Counted from the stretch's first letter, positions 47,600-60,825 are shown. The stretch: 64,000 nucleotides of DNA from Lumnitzera littorea (GCA_024138015.1 JAMXBB010000003.1:10883405-10947404); one strand, 5' to 3'. The notes: generated by a model not told the origin, from the letters alone. Program-made: numbers and translations.

Positions 47600-48760
47600 G
47601 CATTTGCAGTTGTGCATTGTGGATAAGTGCTAGAATAATGTCCAACTTTTTTGCAAATGAAACAAGTAATTGCATTCTTTTTAGGGCAATCTGTTACTCG
47701 ATGCAAGCTTTCACTACAATAAAAGCATTTCCCTTACAACTGGGGACAATCTCTAGGATAGTGAGTCCCTTTACATTTCCAACACTTAGGTGGTCCATTA
47801 GTCTTTTTCTAAAACCTTTATGGTGGTTTCACAAATCTCCTCATCTTGTTACTACTGCTTCGACCAGGTCCTTCAAAAGGACTCTTCCCAAATACACTCA
47901 ATTTTTGCTTTCTCACATCTTCACCCTGTTTCTTCACATTATCCAACATTCGTGCTTTTTCCACTATATCAACGAAATTCCTTGGCTCAAATTCCATAAT
48001 CCTTCTTCTCATGTCGGAATCAAATCCCCTGGAAAAGATTTGCATCTTCAATCTATCACTCGTCTGATATTCAGGTGGAGCAAATTGCAACAACCTATTG
48101 AACTTTGCTTCGTAATACTCTACAGTACACGTCCCTTTCATAATATCTAGCGAATCTTCACTGTACTTCAATCTTAAGCTTCTAGGAAAGTAATACTTTA
48201 GAAATTCATGTCGGAAAACTTCCCAAGTTATTGGCCCTCTCGAATTCCTCTATTTTGATTCCCACCAAGTTCGCGCTCTCATTTTCAACACATATGTACC
48301 ATATGTAAGCCTGAGATGCGGCGCGACCTCGAATGCCTCAAATGATCTTTCAATTTGATGTAACCAATCTTCTGCTTCATCAAGTCTGCCAGCTACACCT
48401 TCAAAGTATTTATTACACTGTATAAACTCTGGCAAGAGATTACGCTGCTGCCTGAGATCCATGACCATGCTGCTGCTTGAGATCCATAGGTGCCTGAGGC
48501 ATAACTCCAACTAATACAACTAATGGTGGCGGAGGTGGAGGTAGTAAAGGAATCTTTGGATTTACTATGGGAGGTGATACTTATACAAGTAGCACTAGCT
48601 CTCAAGCCAAATATGTCCTCAATAACTCATTCTGTACATAGATAGCTACAAGAATCTCATATATCCTATCTTAAGGCCTTCCCGGTTGTCTTCCCCGAGT
48701 AGGTTGTTCTCTTTCCTAGGCAAGTTGAGTTTTCTCATTTGGTTGTCGTCTTCTATGCCT
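47600..48760 (-). pseudogene. Chromovirus gag remnant with three CCHC zinc knuckles
   Basis: A proline-rich start (PPPPPPL near 48.53 kb) and the capsid segment EDWLHQIERSFEAFEV are followed by LKMRARTWWES (48.51-48.25 kb), then EYYEAKFNRLLQFAP and RRRIMEFEPRNFVDIVEKAR (48.17-47.82 kb). After these come three knuckles at about 47.79-47.64 kb: CWKCKGTHYPRDC, CFYCSESLHRVTDC and CFICKKVGHYSST (last Cys lost). Frame breaks separate the blocks. Confidence 0.8.
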
Positions 48761-50581
48761 ACCTTGATTGAGAAATTTATTGCCAAATTCCAATTGTTCA
48801 GTTATAACAATCAACTTCATTCAAAATAATTATAGAAACCATAAGTACAAAATGAAGATAACATATACACTTATACATCCCAACAATAGTAACAAGGGCT
48901 GCAATCTTTCATTTTCAATTAATATAGTGAGATTACATCTGTATAATGGTCACTTCTAATGAGTGAAACTCCACCGATTTATATATACAGACCAAATCAA
49001 AATACAAAGTTTTCAAAGTACAAAAGAGCTTTCACAATACATAAGTCCTCACCATACATAAAGCTCTCAAGTACATCAAAACTCTCAAAATACAATATAA
49101 CCTCATTACATGAAAACTCTCAAAATACAAAATGATTAGTCATGATCCTAATATATACAACAAAAGGAGCATGCATGATCACTCCGATATTAGCAACCAA
49201 TACAAAATACCAACTCAAACATCCTCGGTATCCCTCAAAGTCGGGTAGAAGGTCCTACAGCTGTATCATCCTCCTATCTGCATCCTAGAAAAGTTGAACT
49301 AACACTAGAATATATACCGAACTCCTCACTAGGGGTTTGTTGAGCCCCACTCTCTCGGCAGTTAGAAGTCCAATGGATCCGGTGTAATAGTGAGTACATC
49401 TGAAAAGTCACTACCTACCAATACTATAGGTGGAAATTTAGGGTCTACCTGATAATACTCAAACTCATCAGCTAGAGATATCTACTATAATGGCTCGACC
49501 TGTAAAACAAGAGCATTTAACTGTAAAAAGTTAATTCAAAAACTAAAGTTAATAAACTTAAGAAAGTTATTAACTTTTTTGAGAATTCTCTTAGTTAATG
49601 AAATTAAGGATTAAGTCAAATTATCTTTAGTAAAAGTTACATGTGTAATTGTAGGGGAAGTAAAATTCAAGTACATCATTGAATCTTAAATTAATTTTCT
49701 AATTTAATTGTTTTGTTATTAATTTCCTTAGTTGAGTCTTGGTTAATTGTTAGATTAGTTATTAGTGGTAATTTAGATTAATTTCTTTTAGTTTCTTGAA
49801 TCAAATTTATCACTTAGATAATGAAGAAATAGTTAGTATTAGTAATTATAGTCTTCATGGGAATGGTATCCATTTTTTAAATAACTATATTACTATTAAT
49901 AAGTGTGATTGCCTTATACCAATCTCTTCATTGATGAAACAAATCAAACCATATAATGTTATTACTTTATTAAATTAACAACTAAAAAATATCAAAAGTT
50001 GATCCAGCTTACTAGCAATGATAAGTAGTGGTAAAGCAGAATCATAATAGCAAAATAAATTGTAATATCTACTCCAATGTAAATAATTTGTATTTTGTAT
50101 AATAAATTTTCCCCTGGACTTTTTCTTGAAGTCCATATCTATCATCACCATGTGGAATAAAAGTATTCAAATAATTTTTCATTACCATCTCCTCTCCTCT
50201 CAGATGTATAGTGCCAACAATATTATATATTATAAATCGAGGAAGAGGATTCAAACTCAATATTTATATCACTATACTATACTAGTTTTAGCAATGTATA
50301 GTTGGAAAGTTCCTTGTATTGCTACGCAAAGCCTCTAGTCAAATTCCAATTCCGACAATTAATGGTTAACAATTCACATTATGACTATAAACCCATGGAA
50401 TCAGGTTCATGTGTACACTCCGATTCATTTACCAAATTTCTACCAAACCCTAATAGCATGTCCATGAGTAAAAGTAAGCCAGTATAAACTTTCATTGCAA
50501 CACGTTATTACCGTCCACTGTATACCCTTTCCACAATTAGTACATTTTCATTTCGGTTACAAGCCAAAAATACAGTCATAA
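48761..50581. other. Non-coding interval between the chromovirus and the dCTPase pseudogene
   Basis: 48.96-49.2 kb contains a loose repeat of CTCTCAAAATACAA/CTCTCAAGTACATC-type motifs. No primer-binding site or LTR matching the 43.8-kb LTR was recognised. Short open frames at 49796-50487 show no known domain. Confidence 0.4.
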
Positions 50582-52813
50582 ATGGGAGAAGGCAATGGGG
50601 TCAGCCTTGAAGAGTTGAAGAACGAATTGGCAGAATTTGCAAAGGAAAGAGATTGGGATCAATATCACTTCCCCAGAAATCTTCTTTTGGCTCTGGTTCG
50701 TATATTTTTTATTAGTCTCTTCTCATTACTTTATCAAAACGTAGAAAACTAGAAAAAAGTATATTCGATTTCTATTTTAGTATGTAGAACTAGCATGTAC
50801 TGTTAATGCTTTTTTCTGAGTATACAATATTAAAGGAAAAAACTTATCGCCTTTTTATGCATAATCCTTTTATAAAGTATGTAATTCATACTGAGAAGCC
50901 ATTTAAGTTTGTATTTTTAAGCTTCTAAAAATAATGTTTCGATAGACTTGTTAACAAGATTGTTAACAAAGTTTGTGCTTCTATGATATTCATGTTCAGG
51001 TAATAAACTACATTATTTGTCAATTTCCTTCTTCTATAGCAAAATGAATTTAAAAATCAACTGATTTTGTTCTTTTATCTACAAATTAAATATTCCTAAA
51101 TGCTTGGACATGCATGCTTAATTGTGAAATAGTGGTGTATGAAGAGGATGGTAGAATTCCACAAAATTATGTGATTCCAATTCATTAAGATTTAATATTA
51201 ATGGGCATTGTTTGGTTTTAATATATGGAATCAATGTTGTTTGTTGTTTGTGTTGTTGGACTTGGTTTTGATTGAATGAAGCATTTTATCTAACGAATAT
51301 ATATGTGTGTATATATATATATGGAATCGATATAGGACAAGGAGCTTCTTCTTTTTTCTTTTTTTTTAATTATGGTAATCTGAATAGGCAGCATCTTTTC
51401 CATTCAATATTTTGATTTTGGGTGCGTACATTACGTCTGTAAGTTTTGAATAATATAATTATGAATACACTCGTTTAATTTCAGAGGGAAAAGTACAAAG
51501 TTAGTTATATTTGACAACTCTGTTACTAATCTTCTTTCTTTTTTCTATTAGATTACTCAACAATTTGAATTTGCTTTCTTAAAATCCTTCCATAAATTCC
51601 ATTAAGTTCTATCAATGTTTGATATATGTCACCTCCCAGTTGATTCATAATAATTAAATATACTATTGAAAATATTTAATTAAACTGAATGTTTAAATAA
51701 AGTGTTAGAGGATTTAAAAAATTAAAATTAAAAATCCTATGGGGCTATCCTCCCCTATAGCTAGCTATCCTAAGGTTAAGACCAATTGTCTATCATAAAT
51801 TGAACTTGATAAGGTGAATCCTAGATAGTCATGGATTGCTACATTTATACTCAAAGATTTTATAATATAAAAATTTTAAATAGGAAAATAAATGTTAATG
51901 GTTTAAATGAAAAATGTTATATAAAATATATACGGTACTTTTCACTTATCTAAATAATCAATTAGGTAAACATTATAAAATAACATAAAATATATTTTGT
52001 AATGAGGAATTCCGTCTCCCTTCTCAAAAAGTTCCGTTCGAGCAACTTCTTTCTCAAAGAATTTCGAAAAAGGCACGCAAACAATAAAGCTGACGACACA
52101 TATCACCGCTAACATCATCCTCCATCCTTTATCGGTATATGGTCTAATAACATATATCCTCCCCAAAAGAAAATAAATCAATAAATTAAAAGGCTAGCAA
52201 TAATATATCTTATTCTCCAGAAACGAAAAAAAGTTTTAAAAAAAAATAAAAAATAGAAGAGTTACGATAAATTTCCCATAAAGTACGTTTATCTTTCATT
52301 GTTATTTTACATATAGAATGGAGTCATTTTACCATTTACATATCCCAAATTCCCTATATTAAAATATTAATAGAAAATACATATAAAAAGATATATCTAA
52401 TAGTACTTACCTATTTTATATTATACTATCCTTATACCGTATCTTTATGTTATAGTAAGAGATATTACTTGATATATCATAATGATAAGAAAGATAACAA
52501 AATGCGGTTTCCTCTATTTAGAGATCATTTTGCTTTTGTTAATTGTAATTGTAATTCTCTTTTTGGAGTTGATCAGGAGGGAGAAGTTGGTGAGCTCTAA
52601 GAGACATTCCAATGGCGGGGAGAGGTACCAAGAGGACTAGGTGATTTGAAAGAGGAAGACAAACTACACTTATTTGAAGAACTCTCAGATGTGCTATTAT
52701 AACTTGTTAGGCTTTCTGATATATGTTGCATTGATTTGGGTGAAGCTGCCCTAAGGAAGATAAAGCTTAATGCTATAAAGTACCCGGCTAATCCTTTCAA
52801 GGGCTCTTCTTAA
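50582..52813 (+). pseudogene. dCTP pyrophosphatase-like pseudogene (two exons, two in-frame stops)
   Basis: Exon 1 at 50582-50695 encodes MGEGNGVSLEELKNELAEFA followed by KERDWDQYHFPRNLLLAL, the N-terminus of the RS21-C6/MazG-type dCTP pyrophosphatase, and ends at a GT donor. Exon 2 at 52577-52813 aligns throughout with the intact gene at 56674-57018 but has TAA at 52598-52600 (Ser in the intact copy) and TAA at 52700-52702 (Tyr in the intact copy). The first residue after the junction is Glu instead of Val. Metal-site glutamates in GEVGEL and EELSD remain. The kept intron (about 1.9 kb) shows that it arose by DNA duplication, not from a processed mRNA. It is inverted relative to the intact copy. 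Confidence 0.88.
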
Positions 52814-55800
52814 GAGCATATATGAATCGGTAGTTTCATGTTATTTCTAACAACAATACAATTGATCGTGGAGGAGTTGTTGGAGATGCCGTATGCTATA
52901 AACTGAAGGTTTGTCTCTTTTCTCCTCCTTTTTTTTTTTTCAATCACCAAATAATTTTATAACTATTCCATGCTTTATTCATTTTACCTCAAAAGTTTTT
53001 TTTTTTTCGACAATATTATATTACAACTTTACAAATAAAAAAATCAAACTTGATTTATCTTAATAAAAAATCAGTTTTTATACTATTCAACTATAACATT
53101 CTTAGTACCTAAACTTTAAATAGTTACATTTTAACATCATGCTTTTGTACGTAAGGCTATCTTTGCATTTAATGGGTTGTGTCCATTTGCTTAATAACTT
53201 TGATCGCCAAGCTTTTCTTACTGCCACAACCACAACCCCTCAATAGGGGATTCTAACCCATGCAACACTGCCCACTCCCTAGACGACACGCATACAACAG
53301 AGGCATCCCACATGTAGAATGCGAGTCCCCATTACTTCCATCACGGTACGCCGTTACATATATTATTACCATCACTATACACCATTACACCTCCCTGTCA
53401 ACCATCAATGTACATAATTAATTATCTAACATAGATCTAGGCATAGAGCTTCGGCCTGCCAATAGCAGCTAGAACTGTCAGTTCCAAGAAAACCAAATGG
53501 GCAAATAGGGATTAGACCAAGGCCCCACAGTCTAGTGCCAGTTTCTACTTTTTAGGAGTCGGCGGATAAACCAGTCCCGAGTCACAACTCCGTCATCCAT
53601 GGACTGGCTTAGCCGATTTTAGTTTTTCTTTAAGGAAAATTTATTACTTATCTTTATTTGCATATTCGTTGCCTAAATAAAACACGTATTTATTTTGTAA
53701 TACGTTGAAAATATACAATTGATTAGCTTGAATTATCTCATTATTGAAGTGTAAAGAAATTTCAATACATCATTACTTCAGTACCGCAAATAAATGGAGA
53801 TACTATCATTTCACTATAAAATACAAATTTTTCCAAATAAACAAGATATTATATTTACAATTACATGAAAAATAATACCAATCGAGAACGAAAATTATTA
53901 AAATGTACATAATAACATCATTTAGTAACATTAATATTTTTTATATATTAGAAAGTCTTACAAATATTTCTATAAATCGCACTGCAATTACCATTAGTCT
54001 AGGTCTTTTGGCATTACTCACACATGTTAAATTAAATCATCAATCTCTCGTTTTTATTAAAATCTTGATACGTTGAGGAAAAAGGTTTGAATAAAGGGTA
54101 ATGTTGAGTTCAAGAATTAGGGGGAAATGAAGATTATATTTCCTTAATATTTCATTGATTTGAATAACAATTCCATAAAGGACTTCCAATTTTGGTAATA
54201 GGCATGAAAAAGAAAAATGTTTAATTCAAAATTTTTCTCTATCACTTTGACAAGAGCCATTTATATCAATTATATGAGTCTTCTTGATAATCTCAACGTG
54301 GAATAAACTGTCCAATCCACTCTAGTCCAACCACTTGCATGAGCTTCAACATCAATCAAGTCTTCCTTATAAGTGATTAGATCTTTAAGCAAGTCACAAC
54401 ACTAAAGTCTAATTAGATAATACATAATTCATTATAAGCTAAGATTCTTAAAAACTCATATCCATACATAATAAATGCTAGTGACTCATCTCAAACTAAA
54501 AGTACAAAATAAATACAATACATACTTTACATAAAAAAATTTTCACATATTCTTAAAATTTAGAAATATTGTATACCGCTAGAAATGAAATGAAAGAAAC
54601 ACCATGGAAATCTTTGTGTTCATCTCTTTTAACTCTTGGTCTTATATTCACTCCATTCCAATCATTACTTCATTTCTCAAAATTTTAACATGAAGGGATG
54701 ATATCATAAAAGCATACTAATATTTATTACAATTTATAGTTATAGAGGAGTCGAAAATTTAATATATATGAAAAATAGACTAATGTTTATTGCATGTATG
54801 TGTGTATGCATTTATAGAAAAGAAAAGGAAAGGAAAGGAGGAGAGTTGGGCATGTGCATATGTGTTTGTGTTTGTATCCGTATGGGTGATTGTGTCATGT
54901 TTATCATAATTAATGTGTATGAGTGATTGTGTTGTATTTGTACTTATGCATGCAAAAATGTCTGGAGCGTGTGTATATCATGTGAAAATGCAACTTATGT
55001 CTTGTCACTTCTCTCCCACCCCACAATTGAAGGCCACCTGAACGTGTAGAATTAGTATTTTTTTATCCTAGTGAGAAACTGATCGATTTCGATTCTCAAC
55101 CTAATGAGCCAATTTTAGACCAATTTACGATTAAAAATCGACACATACTCCCCTCTAATTTACCTTGCAATAATACACATCTTAATTCTAAACTCAAAAT
55201 TAACAACCAAATAAATAAACTAGAGTAATTTAGCTAATGAGCATATGCATAACACACTACTAAGAGTTGGAGAAGTTGTGCATCCTAGTTTGTATTCTTA
55301 TGGATATTCGTGAAATCATAGTATCATTAAAAGGGTGAGCATTGACCCGGTTTCGATTGAAACCGGAGTTGTAGGTTCTATTTCAACAATAATGTAACAA
55401 TTGTCTAGACCAATAGTCTAAGAGCTAATCCAACATCACACCGACAAGACTTTTCGAACTGAATCCTTGGTACCGTGTCGATCGTGCTCACTCCGGATTA
55501 CAAGGGCTTCCATGTATCGAGGCACCCATAATGCAAATGGGAACGGGTTCAAAGCCGTATACTTGATTTTGATGTGATTACAAAAGACAATGCTAGTGAG
55601 TTCGGCTCTTTAGCACTTTCCCATGGAAAGGCATCCCTCTACGACCCTACAGCCTAAGGCCACTGCCCGCAGATGTCCCTATTGCAATCGTGGTGGAAAC
55701 CCTTTTTGGTGGAAGTGGAACCCTTAGCCTTCCATTCTCCTATCATGCTCCCTAAAAGAAGTTAAATAGACAGCCAATTAAAGGAATTTCTCGTATTAAC

Positions 55801-56673
55801 GCGTGAATCATCGATTTTATACAAAGTCACTGTGCAAAATTATGATATATATATATACATATATTATAACATGGCGATACACGTTCTCTTTATTAGAATA
55901 TACACAAATATGCAAATTATAGCACAATACACAAACTCTAATTACAGTAATATTGCACTAGGGTTTACATGTATATATCGCCTGCATACACTTAAGAGCA
56001 ATAAAATCCCCCAACTAAAAGCCAAGGATGAGCTTGATACGTCAAGTGGGAATTCAAAACGATTTTTAATTGCCTGCTTGTCTTGTCATATTCATGGCCT
56101 CTGCCCCTAGAATAACAATGCACCTGGAAATAAAGCGATTCCACCAAGTCCTCCTTTTCACATGTCATGCATCTTTGAATATTCTATTCAAATGCACAAC
56201 ATATTCCAACAGTTGGTGAGGTGACCCAAGTCCAACAAGACAACTAGTTAAGTTGCTCTTTTAAGTGACTCCAAAGATCACAAGCTCGGCAAAATACTAA
56301 AAATGCATACATATCCGCTGAGACCTTAGCCTTACAAGCATGGTATACATAGCTTACACCACATATAATCAAGATTTAGAGACTGACACAATCCTATAAA
56401 GAGCACTCCGATTCATGTTGCTCTCTCACACTCTCAGCTTCGCAGTCATTAACCCCGAAGATATCAACCGCCCAGAAGAAGGGCCTATCATGAGTTTAGG
56501 GCATAAGTCTGTACATACATACATACATACATACAGAGTCATTGATCAAACCTAGTAACTATTAACAGTTAGTAAGGCTATATAGATTAGAGAGAAACAG
56601 CTAAGAAACTTAAGCTAATGATAATTACACAAGGGAAACAACAACGCTTTACTCAATTCCATCCATGCAAGCT
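52814..56673. other. Non-coding interval between the two dCTPase copies
   Basis: Mostly AT-rich. Two GC-richer, gene-poor blocks stand out (53.2-53.6 kb and 55.3-55.75 kb) with no recognisable coding or RNA gene. The (CATA)n run is annotated separately. The frame at 55832-56110 has no known domain. Confidence 0.4.
56513..56534. repeat. (CATA)n microsatellite
   Basis: Five to six CATA units just downstream of the dCTPase gene's 3' end. Confidence 0.9.
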
Positions 56674-58553
56674 CTAGCTGTTAGAATTGGATTCGGTCCC
56701 ACTTTTGTTGATGCCTACGTCCTCTATGTCACCATCGATCCTTGCACTCCTGTTGTTTTCGTCTTCAGCTATAGTGCGCTTCTTAGAAGAACCCTTGCAA
56801 AGCTTAACAGGGTATTTGATGGCATTAAGCTCTATCTTTCTCAAAGCAGCTTTACCCAAATCGATACCACATATGTCAGAAAGTCTAACGAGGTATAGCA
56901 ATACATCTGACAGTTCCTCACCCAAGTGTCGCTTCTCTTCTTCTTTCCAATCACAGAGCCCTCTCGGCACCTCTCCTCTCCATTGAAATATCTCCGATAG
57001 TTCTCCAACTTCTCCTACCTGGGGGGCAAAAAAAATCAAGGACGTTCCATGGTTCAGTCCAAACATTTTTGAGTCTATACTTCTTGCCATTTAATTCATA
57101 ATTCAACTCGTTCGTATTGTAATTGAATCTGTAACAAATCCAAAATGGTTTTTTTTGTTATGAAAACTTTCAACACTATACACAAATAAAGCGCGAGATA
57201 CGACACAAAAGACACCAATTTTCGAACAACTTTCCCTGTCCCAATGGAGGAAAAAAAATGAAAAACAAGAGGCTCGTTTGCAATACGTGAAAGGGAAATA
57301 AGCAGCAGACAAAAGAAAACTCCATTTTTGTACCTTTCCGAGTAATGAAATCAAGTGGGGTCTCTCCAACAATAACACATGACCAGAGAGAGGGACATCA
57401 AATGGTAGTAACAGTATAAGCTGTACAAAACCCACTCTTTCTTTTCGTATCAGCTAGGATTTTTGTGGTCAAAACATGACAACTGAACTACACAACGTCC
57501 TATTCACTTGCTACAGCAACACACTGCATATACAATTAACAAAGAAAGCTAACAAAAGCTTGACCAAACCATCAAATGAACAGTACTAATGACTGAAGGC
57601 CATTCATGAATTGATTCTGCAAGTCACTTCATTGTTTGTCCCATGTTCTTTGCAACAAGAAATTGCTCTACTCTAGTTCTCTTCTCAGGCTTTGGAAAAA
57701 GCCATTCAAAAGGTACACATTTTCATTTCCAAGGCCACTTTAAACCAAACAACTCTTGAATACCCATAAACCTGCACACTATATTACCTAATGGGTCAAT
57801 CTCAATACTAAAAAGTAATGGATATGAATGAACATATATATACATAGATATATATATATATATATATATAGATTAACTAAAATTAATTTTATTTATAAAA
57901 ATTCATGCTTTGCTATATGTATTCTAGTTCCAGATTAAAAACCAAACAGAACTCATCAACCAAAGCTATTCCTTTTCCTTAAAATTTTGTGGATTTACAA
58001 AACTGAGTGTCCAGCCTCTCGTTAAAAACCTTGTAAATCTACTTTTATTAGGCTGTCTTATAAAAATACTTTAAAACATACGACTAAACACCTTTTGAGG
58101 AATGTTACGGGCACCTGTGAGCGAAACCGAGTTTTCATCTTTAGAAAACATCAGAAAAGTGATTTCGAAGAGACATGTTCTACCATGTTGCTGAATAAAT
58201 GTCCAGAAAGGAAAAAAGAAAGTGCTTTTACTTACTACTTTGTCAATTAATGTAAATATGAATCGAAACCCAAGATTATTATTGCATATAAATGAATACC
58301 CAGAAATCAAAACCCAAAAAATTACTTGTCGTCATGATAAGATATAAGGCGGAAAAAGAATGGAACTTGACAGCAAGCTGGTAGTCTTAGGGTTTTGAAA
58401 AGAAACACAAACCAAAGCTAAAAGAAGATTTCTAGGGCTATGAAACTGATCCCAATCTCTCTCTTTTGCAAACTCAGCCATCTTCTCCTTCAACTCTTCA
58501 ATGGTAACTCCATTTCCATTACTTCTTCCCCCTCCTGCTGTGGTCATCTCCAC
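56674..58553 (-). CDS. dCTP pyrophosphatase (MazG-like, RS21-C6/XTP3TPA type)
   Basis: Hydrolyses dCTP and modified dCTPs to the monophosphate plus pyrophosphate, cleaning the nucleotide pool; the family acts as a homotetramer of all-alpha subunits and needs magnesium. Exon 1 58553-58413 (47 codons, ending NLLLAL at a GT donor) and exon 2 57018-56674 (CCAG acceptor, 114 codons plus stop) give 161 residues, normal for plants. Diagnostic blocks are ELKEKMAEFAKERDWDQFHS, then LVGEVGELSEIFQWRGE (metal-binding Glu pair), GEELSDVLLYLVRLSD (second Glu/Asp pair) and GKAALRKIELNAIKYP. The tail is hydrophilic (SSKKRTIAEDENN...) and variable in this family. The start is the first ATG, just downstream of a TATA-like box. 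The intron of about 1.39 kb contains an AT microsatellite. A broken inverted copy lies at 50582-52813. Subcellular location cannot be read from the sequence. Confidence 0.93.
57848..57870. repeat. (AT)n microsatellite in the dCTPase intron
   Basis: Uninterrupted TA run. Confidence 0.95.
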
Positions 58554-58601
58554 TACACGGCGTCGTATAGGAACAAGACAGCAGGCTGCAAAGGTGCCGG
58601 C

Positions 58602-58609
58602 TTTATATT
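58602..58609 (-). promoter_or_regulatory. TATA-like box of the dCTP pyrophosphatase gene
   Basis: Minus strand AAATATAAAG about 50 bases upstream of the start codon at 58553; this would give a 5' leader of only 20 or so bases. Sequence match only. Confidence 0.4.
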
Positions 58610-58619
58610 TTGGGAACTC

Positions 58620-59717
58620 GTAAATTTATTATATAGAGAGAGAAGGGTCACCGGTAATAGCCGGCTGTGGGGTGGATTTTGGAGAAGAGTACAACTGACA
58701 CGTGTGAGTATGGGGCCTATAAAGGCCACAGAGTCTGGACCTTGTTTTAGTTCAGGGTCAGGGATCCGGGGACCACTTCAGGAGTACCCTTCTTGGGGAG
58801 GATCACTTTTTGCCTTTTCCGGAAATTTTTGAATTAAATAAAGGCACCCCTTTTAAAGGAAAAAAAACAGAAGTATCAAATGTTAATGGGATGAATCCGT
58901 ACAATTTTTTACGATTATCATTTCATTACTTAAACCCATCAAATTTTTATTTTAATACTCGATGTTTTTAAAGTGTATCATAATACAATCTCTGTTACAC
59001 TAGCTTGAAACAAACGTTAAAATATGTTTATGTGGAGTAAGTGTATTGTAACTTAAAGAAAAAAAAAAATAGATGACGTGGAGTAGAAATACGTTAACTA
59101 GAAATAGGAAAACCGATGGCATGGTTAGCGTTTAACCTCTCACCAAAACTTTCCCTTTTCATTCATGGCCATTTAATACAAAAGAATGTACAATCGGTAA
59201 CATTTTGCACCCATCAATTCCTTTGTAAATCAATCGCATTTATCTCGTGCATTCATTACATCTCTGTATTGTAGATAAAATCCGAGAAAAATAAGATTGA
59301 CATGTAATGGATTAAATATAAGATCCATAAGAGTCTATAAAAGCACAAGAAAGAAGATGTTTAAAGGCATAATCGTAAGACAAAAGGTGCGTTATGTTTA
59401 ACGAGGGTTTTTTTGTTTTGTTTTTCAAAGAATAAGATGTTGATTTTGCTCTCTTCCTAAAGTTTATAAAATACCCTGTTCATGGTTAGGGATATGTGGA
59501 TCATAGCAACAAGGACAAAGCTTTTGTTTATTTTTTTACCTTTCTTAGATGGATGGTATGATTCAAAGCTGTTATTTAAGTTTTCAAAGATATAAAAGAA
59601 ATTGTAAGATTTTTGGGAAAAATCAAAAGTTGGTTGAAATTTACCGAGTAAGTGATGATGTATGTTGTTAAATTTAATGACATTATAGTGTTATGCATTG
59701 TTGTTGTAATCTTAGAA
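58620..59717. other. Non-coding interval upstream of the dCTPase gene
   Basis: No gene seen. The frame at 58440-58832 (+) is the antisense of exon 1 extended into the promoter and is not supported. Confidence 0.5.
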
Positions 59718-60272
59718 TTAAGGGTAGACGCGGTTCAATTCAATACAATTTATCTCCCTTTACCTAATTGAACTTAATATAACAATTTAGTTTTTTTTTT
59801 TTAAGTTGAGCCTAACCGTATGATTCGGTTCATAGATTTTTCGAACATAGTCAAAACTAGCTCGGTTTGGTTCAATCCATAATTTGAACCGTTTATATTA
59901 ATTTTTACTAAATATTTTTATCTTTAATAAATATGAAATTTAAAATGAAATTCACTCAGCTTAATCTTAATAACTGATACAAAATAAAGATGAAAAATAA
60001 CAAAATATAAAAATTTTAATAAAATCTATTAAGATTTATGGAAAAAACTTTTAAAAAGTATAAAATAATTACATGATTTTTTTTTATTTAACTAAACAGC
60101 TCAATTTAATTCTAAATGATACTGTTCGATTTTAAACAATATTGTTTAGTTTACTTCCCTAAATCGAACCGAGAACCACTTGTATATAACTGAACCAAAC
60201 CGTAAGCTAAATGGTTCGAAAAAAACTAATTTTTTTGTTCAGTTCAACTTGCGATTTTTTTCCCACCTCTAC
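59718..60272. mobile_element. MITE-like element with GGTTCAA-rich ends
   Basis: The left end GGGTAGACGCGGTTCAATTC and the right end (reverse complement AGAGGTGGGAAAAAAATCGC then AAGTTGAACTGAAC) form an imperfect inverted repeat. Multiple GGTTC/GAACC motifs lie inside on both strands. Ends of the type GGGTGG-CGCGGTTCGGTT are common in plant hAT-like MITEs. No coding capacity and no certain target-site duplication. Confidence 0.45.
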
Positions 60273-60805
60273 TTGAAATAATGGAACACTTGCTTTGCTT
60301 TCGACTCATGATATGTCCTTGTACTTTATGAAATTGTATATGTTAAGAGATTGTATATGTCCTTATCGAAGGAAGTCGGTATTTAGCCTGATACTCTTAA
60401 TTGTTTCTCCTAATGGTGTTATGCATGTCTAGTTTTATTTTAGTCGAATAAATGTTAGTTTTAATCGGAGGTGGCTAACAAGTTCACACAATATAGAATC
60501 CATGCAAACATGCAGAACAATACACTAAGGAGTTGAACTTCTATCACAATTGAATATCATCCACACATACAACATGCACAATCAACTAACTACAAACACA
60601 ACCAGAAGTACTCTTGGGTTTCTAGATACTTTAAACAGTATCTAAACAAGCGGTGAAGCCATAATTCCAACTTACTTGTTTAGACGTTTGTTATTGCAAA
60701 CTCGAATTGTCAACCAACTTTATATTGGAAGATTCTGTTTACACAAAAGACCCAAATTCAATTTTCGTAATAATTTAAAAAATATTAGGGTTTAATCTAA
60801 AATGA

Positions 60806-60825
60806 TTATATATATATATATATAT
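60806..60825. repeat. (AT)n microsatellite
   Basis: Short uninterrupted AT run. Confidence 0.9.

Larger units (their letters stand above)
43840..48760 (-). mobile_element. Internal region of a degenerate Ty3-gypsy chromovirus (Tekay/Del-like)
   Basis: Minus-strand order gag, CCHC knuckles, protease, RT, RNase H, integrase, chromodomain, then polypurine tract and LTR: the layout of plant chromoviruses. Many stops and frameshifts make it inactive. The wording of the conserved blocks (VFSDEL-GLPLKREIDF, YEALYGRKCQSPLFWD, NVFHVS) is closest to the Tekay/Del lineage. No matching 5' LTR was found at the 48.8-50.5 kb end, so the element is truncated there. Confidence 0.85.

Noticed and set aside
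48761..50581. Search for a 5' LTR and tRNA-Met primer-binding site of the chromovirus
   Set aside because: No TGGTATCAGAGC-like site or sequence matching the 43.8-kb LTR was found, so no 5' LTR is annotated.
52597..52800. Minus-strand frame over pseudogene exon 2, and its counterpart at 56687-56986 (+)
   Set aside because: Antisense shadows of the dCTP pyrophosphatase exon 2.
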